Source: Chara braunii
Taxonomy: Eukaryota; Streptophyta; Charophyceae; Charales; Characeae
Length of the DNA: 48,456 bases
Reading direction: 5' to 3'
Assembly (NCBI GenBank): GCA_003427395.1
Contig: BFEA01000016.1
Span: 483,853-532,308, forward strand
Shown: positions 11,107-21,969 of the stretch, piece by piece
Position numbering within the stretch: the first letter of the stretch is position 1
Layout: the number at the start of each line of letters is the position of its first letter
Program-made: the position numbers and the translations under genes
Notes under the pieces: generated by a model
Told to the model about the DNA's origin: nothing
Seen by the model: the letters and a program-made list of their open reading frames with translations, nothing else
Databases searched by the model: none

Positions 11107-11274
11107 GCTCCTCCTCACTATGACGGAGGTGCCATAGCTAATGCTATGGAACTTGCTTCATTGTTGTATACTTGGATTTTTCGAGATCATTTTTTCACAT
11201 ATATTTTGGCTGCGTAAGCGCGACTATGTGTTGGACATCTGTTGGTCTAGACTGACTCTGCTTTTTCTATCACT

Positions 11275-12137
11275 CAATATCAAGACCGTTTGCTAACATC
11301 GACAATACAATATGCGAGCTTTATTCTGCACATAGTGCGGTATTTGACCCATAGAAAGGTTGAGAACAATATTTGTTATCATGATGATTCGTGTACGTGA
11401 CGTTGGTTGGTTTTTGACACTTTTTCAATTCAATAATTTGAAATTTTTATATATGTTTAATTGGTAGACAACCTAGACTGCCAATTGGGCCATCCGTGAT
11501 AACTCATTTGCCAAGGCGGCCTGACCAAGCAAGAACCAAATAAGGTCCTAAAAAAAAAAAAAGTTAACCAGAAAAATACCTGTATAATTTTTGCCATAGG
11601 GTCACATTAATTTTTGTTACTAAATGTAAAATATAAAAAAAAAAATATATATATATTATTTTTCCGACTGGGTTAGTGGTCTCAAACCACTTTGGTAGCC
11701 TAGTTTATGACTTTATCTATATTATATAAGTATTTGTTTTTTAAATTTAATTATCCCAAGTTGATATCTTTATTTGATTAACGTGGAATTATTATTTTGA
11801 TCATATATTTTATAATTAATAATCAATTTCAGTCGAAAAATCATTCAAAGAACAATTTGAAGGATTATCCAACGATATTTTATTTTCAGAAGTATATTTT
11901 ATAATAAATAATAATTTTTTATTACAAATTCTTACATTCCTTTCATAACGACCTTCAACTGCGCCAATAAACTTTTATTACGTAATAAGCAATTTGATTC
12001 GAGGACTTTTTTTTTTTTTTCTTTTTTTTTTTTTACATGAACAACCCAAAACGAAGCTAGAGGTGTTGATAAGAGCAGTCACCTCCAACACTCACAAGGA
12101 GGCTTCATCTATTGGTGGGGAGCATCTATTCGAAATC
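11275..12137. other. AT-rich intergenic DNA
   Basis: No gene recognised. It contains short A-runs (11551-11562, 11636-11643), an AT dinucleotide patch at about 11645-11660 and T-runs (12008-12034). Base composition is much more AT-rich than the elements on either side, so this may be original host intergenic sequence. Confidence 0.6.
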
Positions 12138-12416
12138 GAGTTCAACGTCCATGAACATTGTGGCTGATTGTTTGAGTTGACTTGCGACTGTAATGACAAC
12201 TCGCTACAAAATCCATTTACAAATAAGGATTATGATAGACATGATAACATTGCAGCCTATGTTGGCTGTCCAGAAGTAATAGTTTCCCTGACTCATAGTT
12301 GTTACTAAGATGCGTGGATGAAGTTTGTTAATTGTAAGTGGTTCTGCATATCCCCATTCAACCAACTCATATGTTCGTATTGCTCCTCTGATGAGGCGGG
12401 GTACTATTACCTATGA
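12138..12416 (+). pseudogene. Cys-rich broken reading frame, unrecognised
   Basis: One frame gives 93 codons with only two internal stops (TGA at about 12165, TAA at about 12306) and a terminal TGA. It is rich in Cys, often paired or close together (CDC, GCP, CKWFC, CSYC), with Asp, Asn and His. Such a composition is unlike the low-complexity frames around it and might be a decayed zinc-binding domain or exon. I recognise no family. The evidence is only the composition and the low number of stops, so this could be chance. Confidence 0.25.
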
Positions 12417-12488
12417 TTGACCATTTGTTCAAGCCGACAAGCAAACCACCCGTTCCCCTATCCCCACTCTTTGGAACACGCTTCAATA

Positions 12489-12679
12489 ATATGTGTGTTA
12501 TGTTGGCAGCGTTATGAGTCGTTATTTCCGTGTCCTCTCTGGCTGTAGCGGACCTTCATCTGCCCTGGCTTACAGCCAGGGCCNATATGTGTGTTATGTT
12601 GGCAGCGTTATGAGTCGTTATTTCCGTGTCCTCTCTGGCTGTAGCGGACCTTCATCTGCCCTGGCTTACAGCCAGGGCC
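12489..12679 (+). repeat. Exact 95-bp duplication around a single N
   Basis: Positions 12489-12583 and 12585-12679 read identically and are separated only by an N at 12584. An exact duplication split by an N is typical of a scaffolding join where overlapping contig ends were not merged. I treat it as a probable assembly artefact inside the LTR. Confidence 0.85.
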
Positions 12680-12983
12680 TATTTGGCTATTTGCCAGTTC
12701 GGCCTGTGGGACCAGGCCGTGGCCTGACCCCACAGGCCGTGTGATGTTCCAGTCCTGCCCGGTACCACTGTCGGTACCAGGCCAGTCCAGTCAGTCAGGC
12801 CGCTGGGGGTATACCCCAGCTGTAGTCTGTTTTTGATTCATTCCTCATTTGCACAGGTTGGAGTACGTGCGTGTTGAGTCTGCGTTGGAGCTGCGCTGTC
12901 CCTTCCATCTCCATCTCCATCTCCCCCATCCTCATCCCTTCGTCTTGATTCTGACGGACCGTCATCCCGGTGGGTCCGTCACA
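12492..12983 (+). repeat. 5' LTR of the Ty3/Gypsy chromovirus
   Basis: The segment begins with TG (12492, or TGTTATG at 12496), ends with CA at 12983, and is followed after one base by a primer-binding site. It contains short inverted motifs such as 'ggcctgtgggaccaggcc' and 'ggaccgtcatcccggtgggtcc'. With the doubtful 95-bp duplication removed the LTR would be about 395 bp. No second copy is visible downstream of the pol region, so the ends are inferred from the PBS and not from an LTR pair. Confidence 0.6.
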
Positions 12984-12984
12984 C

Positions 12985-12996
12985 TGGTATCAGAGC
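12985..12996 (+). promoter_or_regulatory. Primer-binding site, complementary to initiator Met-tRNA
   Basis: TGGTATCAGAGC is the classic plant retrotransposon primer-binding site matching the 3' end of initiator methionine tRNA. It lies one base after the CA end of the LTR, which is the expected spacing. It fixes the orientation of the element as plus strand. Confidence 0.9.
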
Positions 12997-13056
12997 AGGC
13001 TTTCCTCCCTGCTCCTTTCCCCTACCCACCCCACCTATCAGTTGCCACGCGGTTTG

Positions 13057-13101
<45 letters not shown>

Positions 13102-15252
13102 GCTCGCCACTTTTCTTTGGTAATGACACCGGTGCACTCTTTCGATTGTAACTTCTGCACCGGTGGTCCACATTCACTGCTTTTTAGCTTGTTGGAAAGC
13201 TCTCGACGAGCCGCTTCCAACAAGCTATAGATCGCCTAATTCTGTGCGGTGGTTGAGGAGCTACAATCTTTCAAAGATCGCAATGTTTTTAAAAGCTCAA
13301 AAAAAAAACACCCGCGCTCGTTTTTTCAACGAGCGCTATTACTCTAGGCAGTAGCTGGTGCTGTGCCTTATGTCGTTGGAAGCGACTTTCAAAAAGATTT
13401 CCAACAAGACCTCTTTTGCCAAATTTCACCCAGCGGGTGAAAAGTTATTGACAAAAGAGTTTTTGCCCTCTACATCTCCTCTCCTGACCCGTGGCCATCT
13501 CCAAAAGTGCCACGTGGCAGTTTGCTGAGGATTGTTTTTGAAGACTCCCCTGGCTAGGGGGCTGCACTACAGTGGAACTGGGTGGCTGATCAAGATCTCA
13601 TCCAACCCCAGATAATGCAGTGGAACTGGGTGGCTGATCAAGATCTCATCCAACCCCAGATAATGTGCAGCAACAGTTCATCACCACCTTGAAGACCCCT
13701 TCTTCCAAGGGGTGTGTGAAGGCCAAGATCTTGTGGATCTTGGTGAAGTTGTATGCTCTTGGTTACCCAAGAGTTAGGTATCACCTCTCTCATTCCTAAT
13801 CCACTCTCCCACTCCCTTTTCCCTCTCTCCCCTTCATCATCTGACCTTCTTTTTCTCTCACCACCACTTATCCATCACCTTTTCTCACTCCTCTCTCCAC
13901 TTTTCTCATTTCTCTCCTCTTCTCCCCACTAATCTCTCATCCCCTTCACTCTTTCTCCATCCACTACTATATTTTTACTCTCTCCTCTCCCAACCTCACT
14001 CTCCTTGCTTCTTTTCCTACTTCTCTCCTCTCCTTCCCCTTAATCTCTCATACCCTTCCCTCTTCACTCATCTCCCACCATCTTTTTCTCTCCTCTCTTC
14101 CCACTCACCTTCTTTTGCTAATCTCTCAATCATTTCTTCACCTTTTCCATAACTTTCTCTCTCATTCTCTCACCCTCCTCTCCTCCTTTCTTCCCCCAAC
14201 TACAACCCCATCATCTCCCTCACCTACCACTTCAATCTTTTCTCTTTCCCACCTATTTCTCTTTTTTTCATCACTTTTTCATCCCCCNCCCCCCCCCCTT
14301 CNNCNNTTTCTGTTTTTCTTCTTTTCTCTTTCTTTTTGATGAAAATTTTTTCTTTTCCTCCAAAAATCTGAATCATTTTATTCCCTACCTTTTTTCTTAT
14401 TTTCTAATTTTTTTAAAAATTTTATTTATTCTGAAAATTCGAAATTTTCTGCGGCACCTCTATATTTTGCTAGGACTTAGTCTTTCTTTGTTGTCGGCGC
14501 ACATTTTGACCTCTTGGGGGTAGCGAAGCGCTGGCCAAATTTTTCCATTCTACTAAGTCCTTTTTCTTGATGGCACACTTCGACCCCATGAGGGGTAACG
14601 AAATGCTGCCGAAATTTTTGAAAAATTCCAAAACTTAGTTTCTCTTCATCCTCTTCCACCTCCTTATTTAATTTATTTATTTACTCATTTATTTTAGAGA
14701 AAATTTTAATTTGCGGCATTTTGAAAGTTAGTGTGTCCCTCTTGCACTTTCCTTCCTCTTGGCACATTTTTGACCTCATGCAGGGTGGAAAAATGCTGCC
14801 GAAAATTCCAAAAAAATAAATATTATTTCTCTCCTCAATCTTTACATTTTATTTATTTATTTTTATTCTTTTATTTTATTTTTATCTCGAAATTTTATTG
14901 TTTATTCTATTTTATCTCCTCCTCCCCTCCATATTATCTTTTTTTCTTGATTAGGTCGCCGCTACCCTCCCCTAACCACCTAAACTCCGGTTAGGGTTTT
15001 CTTAGGGGTTTTCTAGGGTTTCGGGTTCTTCGAACCCCCCTACTCTCCCGCCTCCTCCCGTCGGGCACCCTGGACCCGAACGGCTCCTCCCCCTTCGAGC
15101 GGTTTGGCGCGTTCTTCTCACGTGCGACCCGCCAAATCCGGGGTGAGCCGACTCACACATACTCACTCCGCTCCCACGGTCCCCTTCCTCTTACCGGCAG
15201 GCCCCTCTCCCCACACACCCCCGTGAGCCCTACCTCCCTTTCCCTTCCGACC
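12997..15252 (+). other. Leader (5' UTR) of the chromovirus with several internal repeats
   Basis: About 2.25 kb separates the PBS from the gag start, unusually long. It holds a 40-base poly-A (13060-13099), two exact 48-bp tandem units (13570-13617 and 13618-13665), a long pyrimidine-rich region (about 13780-14340, with N calls at 14288 and 14302-14306), and three copies of a motif of the form GCTGCCGAAATTTTT preceded by a G-rich turn (near 14530, 14604 and 14795). The same motif forms the core of the 123-bp array at 28465-29060. No coding sequence is supported here. A role in RNA dimerisation, packaging or internal translation is possible but not shown. Confidence 0.6.
13570..13665 (+). repeat. 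Two tandem 48-bp units
   Basis: The unit starts 'cagtggaactgggtgg' and ends 'ccagataatg'. It occurs twice in direct succession without differences, inside the chromovirus leader. Perfect identity indicates a recent duplication or polymerase slippage during reverse transcription. Confidence 0.9.
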
Positions 15253-17287
15253 ATGGAAGGGAGTTCCTTTGAGGAGATCACCGTGACGCCATCCACCTCC
15301 CAGGTGAGCGTTCAGCCAGCGGGTCAGGGTCAGGCCCATGCGGACATGATGGACCTTCATGCCGCCCTCGTAGCGATCCAGGCACAACTTAGTACGCTTG
15401 GACCATTGCAAGCGCAAATCAATGCGCTTGCCCTTGACGTTAACCGCCTCAAGGGCTCTCCTCATCACTCTCCTCACCGCTCCCATACCCCATCCCCTAC
15501 CGGCTCCGAGTCCGGCTCCCCACGACTCCCAGAGTCGGAGACATCGTGGTTCCCCCTCCTCTGCGGGCCAGACCCAACACTCCCCCGCAGCAGTGGCGAG
15601 TGCTGCTGCCGCTCAGACCACCCCATCTGTTGCGGCAGTTCTCCCGGCCACGGTCGCCCCTATCATCTCTACTACTGCCGTAGGTGCTGCGGTCCAGGTA
15701 CCGCCTTATGGCCCAACAGTTTCATCGACCCACACCGGTGTTGCTTCCCAGTTTCCCGCACCGGTCGCGGCAATACGGCTCCGCCCTCTTCTTCCTGCCT
15801 TCGTCCCCCCGCCCCCACAACAGGGTACTGCCCAGGCTGGGATTCCTCCTCCCACTGGGAGACCCGCTTCGCCCCCTCCACCTCCGACCCCACGCACCCA
15901 GCAAGTGGCCACTTTACATGCCACCATTGCGTAGGCTCAGGCGGAGATTCTCGCTCTGAGACAGTCTCACCCATCACAGGCTGCCCACCCTTCTTCCTTT
16001 ACCACCCCTTCGGTCCCCATGATGCAGGCTCGTTTCCCTCGACCTGCTCCTCAGTCTCTTCCCTCCTACCTGGCTATTCCGGGACAGCTGCCCGCGACCA
16101 TCGCCTCCTCGTCTGCTCGTCCATCCGCCAGCGGCCACGGCCCACAGCCTTCCCCCACCTCTGCCCCTGCAGCGGCCTCGACTTACGCTGCCGTAGTGCA
16201 CTCGCCTCGATCTCTCTCCCCCCGCCATCAACACAGTGGACATCCTCCTGTGCGCACCACGGACATCCCCGAGTATGATGGGACATCCCGCGTCTCTCGC
16301 TGGTTGCAGATAGCAACGCGCACGCTCTCTATGACGACCACCCATCAGGAGTTGTGGTGCGATGTGCTCGCAACCAAATTGCGAGGTAGCCCTTCCACTG
16401 CGTGGGAGGATCATTATACCCAGCGCCTCCGCGTGGGTGAGGTCCCCACTCTGGCCGACTTCGCGGCCTTCCTTCAGGACCGTTTCGGCGCTCGTCATGA
16501 CGCCACCGACGCCTTAGACCGCGTCACCCAGACCAGATGGTCCGGGTCCTTTGTACCGACCGACCTGGAGCGTCACATCCGGGTGTTTCAGGACGCTCGC
16601 CTTGTTTGTGACGAGACGTTCCTACCGGAGGTCACACTCACCGACTGGTTCCTTGTCAGCCTGCCGACTGACTACCGCCTAGAGCTATGGAGGCGATCAT
16701 TCTCTTTCGCGGAGCAAGTATACGAGGCTGCGCGTCAGTACCAGAGGATGTGCAGTCGCTTCTCCGTCGCCCCATCCTCTTCGCGGCCAGCCGCCACCTC
16801 CCAGTCTCGGGGTACCACCCGAGGTCGCTCCTCGTTTGCCGGTCGTTTTCGTCGCGCGGCTCGACGTGGAGCGCCATTCGCTCGACACTACAGTTCTCTC
16901 GAGTATGGAGAGGATGCCTCAGCCGAGCTCGATCCTACCATTGGGGACGCCCCCGAGGACATCGAGCTTCGGGACGTCATCCAGTACCACTTGGATGACG
17001 ACATTGTCCCAATGGCCGAGCGCCTGCAGATGGCCATGTCTGCCATGGGTCGTGCACGCAGTCGGGTTGCACAGGCTGGCGCCCGCACACCCACAGTTCC
17101 TCAGATAGACCTTCCGCAGGTTTTTGTCCCTCCTCGCAGAGCTCTATCCCTCGAGGAGCGTGCCGCCCTCGAGGCCCGACGAGGCTGCCTTCGTTGCCGT
17201 CAGGATGGACACACCTCCTCATGGTGTCCATACCACACCGCCCTCGATCGGTACTACGCTGACATTTCTCGTCAGCGCCGATCTTAG
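15253..17287 (+). pseudogene. gag: Ty3/Gypsy Gag polyprotein (broken)
   Basis: Translation from ATG 15253 gives an acidic/Gln-rich start with a short coiled segment (about 15343-15450). A frameshift near 15530 moves to a second frame, Pro-rich, with a TAG at 15932-15934 where Gln would fit. The Retrotrans_gag-type capsid core spans about 16270-16760 (strings such as SRWLQ, AWEDH, FLQDRFG, YQRMC). A basic Arg/Ser region follows, then a perfect CCHC zinc knuckle CX2CX4HX4C at 17186-17227. The frame ends with TAG at 17285-17287. The protein would form the particle and bind RNA. Overlapping open frames on both strands are shadows of the GC-rich codon use. Confidence 0.85.
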
Positions 17288-17289
17288 TC

Positions 17290-18240
17290 CCCCCCCGGCC
17301 CCCCCCGGCCAGCCCCACCCAGCTAGCCACGGTGCAGTGTACCCCTGAGGCCTCGCACGTAGCCGACTTCCCGACCACGGAGTCGTGGTTTGCCCCTTTG
17401 GCTACCCCACCAGAGGACCCTCAGGATACGACAGACGCAGTTCTCTCTGCCCCGTCGTCTGTCGAGGTAATGTCTGCCTCCCCGCAGACCACCACATCTA
17501 GCGCTTCTCCCCCGAGACTTCCGACGCGTCACGCCATTCGCACAACCCGTTGTAGCACCCAGCTGGCGACTCGCGATGATGTTGTGTCATCTCTCCTGGA
17601 CTTGAGCATTCTGCAGGCTCGTCAGAAGCGACTCACGAGGCACGTTAACGTCTTGCGTCGTCTTCTCGCTCTGCTCTCTGATCCTGATCGCACCCTACCC
17701 ATTATCCCTATCCGCCTAGGGACATCTACAAGGGTGTATCGCGCTTTATGGGACTCCGGCTTGCAGGGAGATTTTGTTCACCCTCGAGTGGTTGAGGAAG
17801 CTCGCCTAGCTACCTCTGGGTCTCGCTCTCCTATCTCCGTTACCCTCGGAGATAACAAGACGCAGTGCTTCTTCGATCAGACGGTCCCCGACCTCCACTT
17901 CTCCCTCACCCTCCAGCCATCGGATAGTACCAAGATGCCTAGGCACTACCATTCCTCCGCATACTTCGACGAGCTGGAGACTCGGTACGACTTTATCCTT
18001 GGCACTCCCTGGTCTCGCTGGTTCCGCAGCACAGAGGCCGAATGGGCGACCGAGACACTCGTTCTCAAAACGAAGTGCGGCCAGACCCTTCGAGTCCCCT
18101 TCATTGGAACCACGGGTGACACCCCCCCAGACCTACCTCCCCAGGACCCTCGTCCCTCTGGGTCCCACCCAGACATCGCCTTCACTTCCCCTCGTCAGTT
18201 TGCTCACTTCATCCGACAGGAGGACGTCACATTCTACTAA
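17290..18240 (+). pseudogene. Retropepsin-like aspartic protease region
   Basis: An open frame in a different phase from gag carries an aspartic protease signature: ALWDSG with the catalytic Asp codon at 17752-17754 (DSG in place of DTG), and ILGTPW at about 17995-18012, the usual second motif of Ty3/Gypsy proteases. The N-terminal third is Ser/Thr/Pro-rich. There is no good ATG near the beginning, so it was expressed as part of a polyprotein, perhaps by frameshift from gag; a C-rich slippery-looking run lies at about 17287-17310. It ends with TAA at 18238-18240, and the RT frame continues in the same phase directly after. That stop is therefore either a late mutation or a boundary. Confidence 0.75.
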
Positions 18241-20394
18241 GTGAACGTCATGAATCTTCTTCGCTATGATCCACTCTGTCCCGAGGTTGAGCTCATCTCA
18301 CTGGAGCCCGATCCCCCAGACCCTTCCTCCATCTTCGCGGCTCCCATCTCCACATCCACCCGTCAGCCCGCGGATACCCCCTCCACGTCCCAGGCCCCTG
18401 CGCTGCCGACCGTCGAGTCCACATATACGTCTCGTGCCGACGCAGACGCTGAGGAACTCACACGGTTCACGGCAGACTTAGAGCCCGCCGTTCGCGACCT
18501 GATTCGAGAGTACCGCGACGTCTTTCCCCCGTACTTCTCATACAACGGGATTCCCCCGATGCGCAGTGTTGAGCATTCTATACAGCTCGTGCCTGACTGT
18601 CGTGTTCACCATCAGGCACCGTACCGACTCTCGATTCCAGAGGCGACGGAACTCAAGCGTCAGCTTGAGGAACTCCTTCGACTGGGTTTCTTTAAACCCA
18701 GTAACTCCCCTTGGGGTGCACCTGTCATCTTTGCATGCAAAGCGGACGAAACTCTTCGCCTCTGCATCGACTACCGCGGCCTTAACCGTTACACAGTTAA
18801 GAACAACTATCCCATGCCCCGGGCGGATGAGCTGTTTGACCGTCTGGCAGGCAACCGCTTCTTCACGAAGATCGATCTTCGTAGCGGTTACCACCAGATC
18901 CGCGTTGCCACAGAGGATCAGCCGAAGACCGCCTTTCGGTCGCGCTTCGGCCACTACGAGTTCACGGTGATGCCATTCGGCCTCACCAATGCCCTCGCCA
19001 CCTTCCAGACGGCGATGAACGACATCTTCAGGGACATCCTTGAAGAATACGTTCTCGTACACCTGGATGACATCTTAGTCTACAGTCGTACCTTAGAAGA
19101 CCATCTCAGACACCTCCGCGATGTCCTACAGCGCTTACGCAAGCATGGCTTCTATGCCAAGCTCGGTAAGTGCCGCTTTGCCCAGCGCAAAGTGGACTTC
19201 CTAGGACACCATGTGTCTGACCAGGGTCTCCATATGGACGACGCGAAGATCACTGCTATTGCAGAGTGGCCCGTCCCCGCATCTGCCAAGCAGCTTCGCA
19301 GTTTCCTAGGCCTCACCAGCTACTATAGTAATTTTATCCAGGGATACGCTAGGTCTTCCTACGTCCTTACTTTTACCCTCATCCGGAAGAACCTGCCGTG
19401 GTTTTGGACACCCTTGTGCGAGGACGCCTTTCGCGGCCTCAAGAAGGTGGTGACCTGTGCGCCGGTTCTTCGCCTTCCCGATTTTGATCGTCCCTTTATC
19501 GTCACCACCGATGCGTCAGATTTTGCAGTAGGAGCTGTCCTTTCTCAGGTGTTTCCCTCTCCTCCAGATTCACCTTACCCCCATGTTCCTCCTTCCCCCC
19601 CCCCTCCTGCTGATACTGCTTCTCGACTGACGCCTACCCTCCCACCACTTCCCTCCACTGACCGTCCTCCTGTTACTTACTCCCTGACCATCGCGGAGGA
19701 TGGGACTGTCGAGGCTCGTGCTGGGGATTGCCCGATCGCTTTCTACTCCCGTAAGCTACTGCCTGCCGAGATAAACTACACTGCCGATGAACGTGAGGTT
19801 CTCGCAGTAGTTTATGCTACCCGGCATTGGCGTCATTATCTACACGGGGCGCCCTTCACGGTGCGCACGGACAACTCAGTTGTCCAGGCTTTCCTCACGA
19901 AGCCTAAGCTTTCCCCTCAACAGACACGCTGGTGGCGTGACTTATCCGAGTTCATTTTCACCACTCAGCCCATCAAGGGTGAAACGAACCGCGTCGCCGA
20001 TGCCTTGTCCCGCCGTCCTGATCACAATCAGGAACCCATCCATCTTGCTGCCATCTCCATCACCACTGTTGATCAGTCGGTGATCGACGAGTATCGCACT
20101 CAGTACCGCCACTGCCCCGATTATCACGTCATCCACGCGACACTGCGGAGTGGCAAGACCGTTCCTTCCTACTCCCTCGGGAAGAACGACCTCGTGTACT
20201 GGCATGGCAGATCTGGTCAGCTAGAACCACGTATCTGCGTTCCCTCCACCGGACAGCTCCGCGTCCAGGCTGTAGCAGAGTTCCATGACCAGGCAGCTGC
20301 CGGTCATATGGGTTTCCACAAGACGTTGGCTCATGTTTGCCGCCTATACGTCTGGCCGAAGTCCAAGGACTTTGTCAAAGCCTACATCCAGTAG
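18241..20394 (+). pseudogene. pol: Reverse transcriptase-RNase H of the chromovirus (nearly intact)
   Basis: This 717-codon frame continues in phase from the protease. RT motifs are clear: LCIDYRGLN, KIDLRSGYHQIR, MPFGLTNA and VHLDDILVYS. The catalytic box reads HLDD (residues 274-277, nt 19060-19071), where almost all family members have YxDD, and ALATF replaces the usual APATF. The RNase H domain begins at the Asp of TTDASD (residue 424), followed by EREVLAVVYA and VRTDN. A Pro/Ser-rich segment of about 60 residues (about 437-498) is inserted within RNase H. The end covers the start of the integrase zinc-binding domain (H...GH) before a TAG at 20392-20394. It would copy the element RNA to DNA in the particle. 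Confidence 0.9.
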
Positions 20395-21462
20395 TGTCCT
20401 ACCTGCCAGGAGGTGAACAGTGCGAACCACCTTCCGTATGGGTTACTTCAACCCCTACCCATACCTGAAGGTCGTTGGCAGTCCATCTCGATGGATTTCA
20501 TTGGTCCCCTTCGCCCACCCACTGAACGCGGTCATGATGCTATCTTGGTCGTCGTCGATCGCTTCACGAAGCGCGCACGTTTTGTCCCGTGCCGCTATCG
20601 CATTAGCGCTCGTGAGGTCGCCGACATCGTCTTCGACCGAGTCGTGAGAGATCACGGCTTACCTCAGAGCATCATCTCCGATCGTGACCCGCGCTTTACC
20701 AGCACATTCTGGCGGCGCCTACACGAGGTGTACGGATCCCAGCTCCGCTTCTCATCGTCTTACCACTCTCAGACGGATGGTCAGACTGAGGTCACCAATA
20801 AAACTCTCGGTAATATCCTCCGAAAGTTTGTTAGGGATGACCAGCAATGAGACTTACACTTAGCCCATGCGGAGATTGCGTACAACCACGCTGTTTCTCA
20901 AGCCACGGGGATATCGCCATTCTATTGCGACCTCGACTACCACCGTCGCATGCCCGCGGATTTTCTATGACTATCGCGGTTGCGCCCAGACACTCGTTGC
21001 CCTGCGCTTGATGACTGGATCGCCCACATGGCGGCGATTATGAAGCGCGCACACGAGAGTTTAGCCGACTCCCAGACTCGCACGGCCGCACGAGCGAACC
21101 AATCACGAATGGATCATCCATTCAAAGTCGGTGACGATGTGCTAGTCGACGCACGCCACTTACAGCTCGAAGCAGATACGCTTCGCAAGTTCAGGCGTCG
21201 TTTTTTCGGTCCATGCCGCATCCTTCAGGCCGTCGGTTCTGATACTGCCGCTAGTCCGGTCAGCTTCCGTGTGACACTACCTGATTACCTTCGATAGGCT
21301 CGCGTACACGATGTTTACCACGTCTCCTTGCTGCGTCCTTATCGCAGACCGTCCGAGCACTTCGCCGGACGCCCTTATGAGCGCCCTCCACCTATCATGG
21401 TGGACGGTCACGAGGAGTTCGTTGTTTCCGACATCGTATCACGCCGAGTTACCGACGATACC
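20395..21462 (+). pseudogene. Integrase with C-terminal chromodomain (broken, runs into gap)
   Basis: Directly after the TAG at 20392 the same frame continues with CPTC, completing an HHCC zinc finger. The catalytic triad is visible: Asp in MDFIGPL (about 20491), Asp at 20680 in SDRD and Glu at 20788 in TDGQTE, which gives the canonical D-X35-E spacing. Stops interrupt the frame at 20848 (TGA), 20968 (TGA) and 21295 (TAG). A GPCRIL-type integrase C-terminal domain (about 21115-21290) and an HDVYHVSLL string follow. IMVDGHEEFVVSDIV (about 21395-21440) matches the start of a chromodomain, which in this clade targets integration to particular chromatin. The sequence enters an N gap at 21463. Confidence 0.85.
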
Positions 21463-21862
21463 NNNNNNNNNNNNNNNNNNNNNNNNNNNNNNNNNNNNNN
21501 NNNNNNNNNNNNNNNNNNNNNNNNNNNNNNNNNNNNNNNNNNNNNNNNNNNNNNNNNNNNNNNNNNNNNNNNNNNNNNNNNNNNNNNNNNNNNNNNNNNN
21601 NNNNNNNNNNNNNNNNNNNNNNNNNNNNNNNNNNNNNNNNNNNNNNNNNNNNNNNNNNNNNNNNNNNNNNNNNNNNNNNNNNNNNNNNNNNNNNNNNNNN
21701 NNNNNNNNNNNNNNNNNNNNNNNNNNNNNNNNNNNNNNNNNNNNNNNNNNNNNNNNNNNNNNNNNNNNNNNNNNNNNNNNNNNNNNNNNNNNNNNNNNNN
21801 NNNNNNNNNNNNNNNNNNNNNNNNNNNNNNNNNNNNNNNNNNNNNNNNNNNNNNNNNNNNNN
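21463..21862. other. Assembly gap, 400 N
   Basis: Exactly 400 consecutive N interrupt the chromodomain. The round number suggests an estimated or default gap size. No sequence information is available. Confidence 0.99.
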
Positions 21863-21969
21863 TGAGGAGATTGCTGAGGACGAGCCCGCTCCCTCTGAGG
21901 CCGTTCCTCAGCCGCAGACGGTCGCCTCCGAGCGTCCACAGCGCACTCATCGTCGCCCTTCGCGTTANG
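21863..21969 (+). pseudogene. C-terminal tail of the chromovirus polyprotein
   Basis: After the gap a short open frame is acidic (EEIAEDEPAPSE) and then basic (RPQRTHRRPSR), ending at or just after 21967 where an N obscures the codon (TAN). This charge pattern is common behind chromodomains. The connection to the upstream integrase is inferred across the gap. Confidence 0.55.

Larger units (their letters stand above)
5651..11274 (+). mobile_element. Penelope-like element copy 2, full-length, GIY-YIG upstream of RT
   Basis: In order it contains a Gly/Asn-rich Gag-like frame with a zinc knuckle (5810 on), a GIY-YIG nuclease domain (7432-8073), a degenerate linker with a Cys-x-Cys motif, a reverse transcriptase (9085-10130), a noncoding 3' part and a hammerhead (11049-11106). 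In canonical Penelope elements the GIY-YIG domain is C-terminal to the RT; here it is clearly 5' of it, as reported for the Chlamys/Naiad group, which includes green algal members. The right end is where similarity to copy 1 stops. The element abuts copy 1 directly. All frames are broken, so it is a fossil. Confidence 0.8.

Noticed and set aside
12388-12401. CTGATGAG string as a third hammerhead
   Set aside because: No GAAA and no matching stem II follow within the needed distance.
15163-17378. Long minus-strand open frames opposite the chromovirus gag
   Set aside because: They are shadows of the GC-rich gag codons, overlap one another and show no domain.
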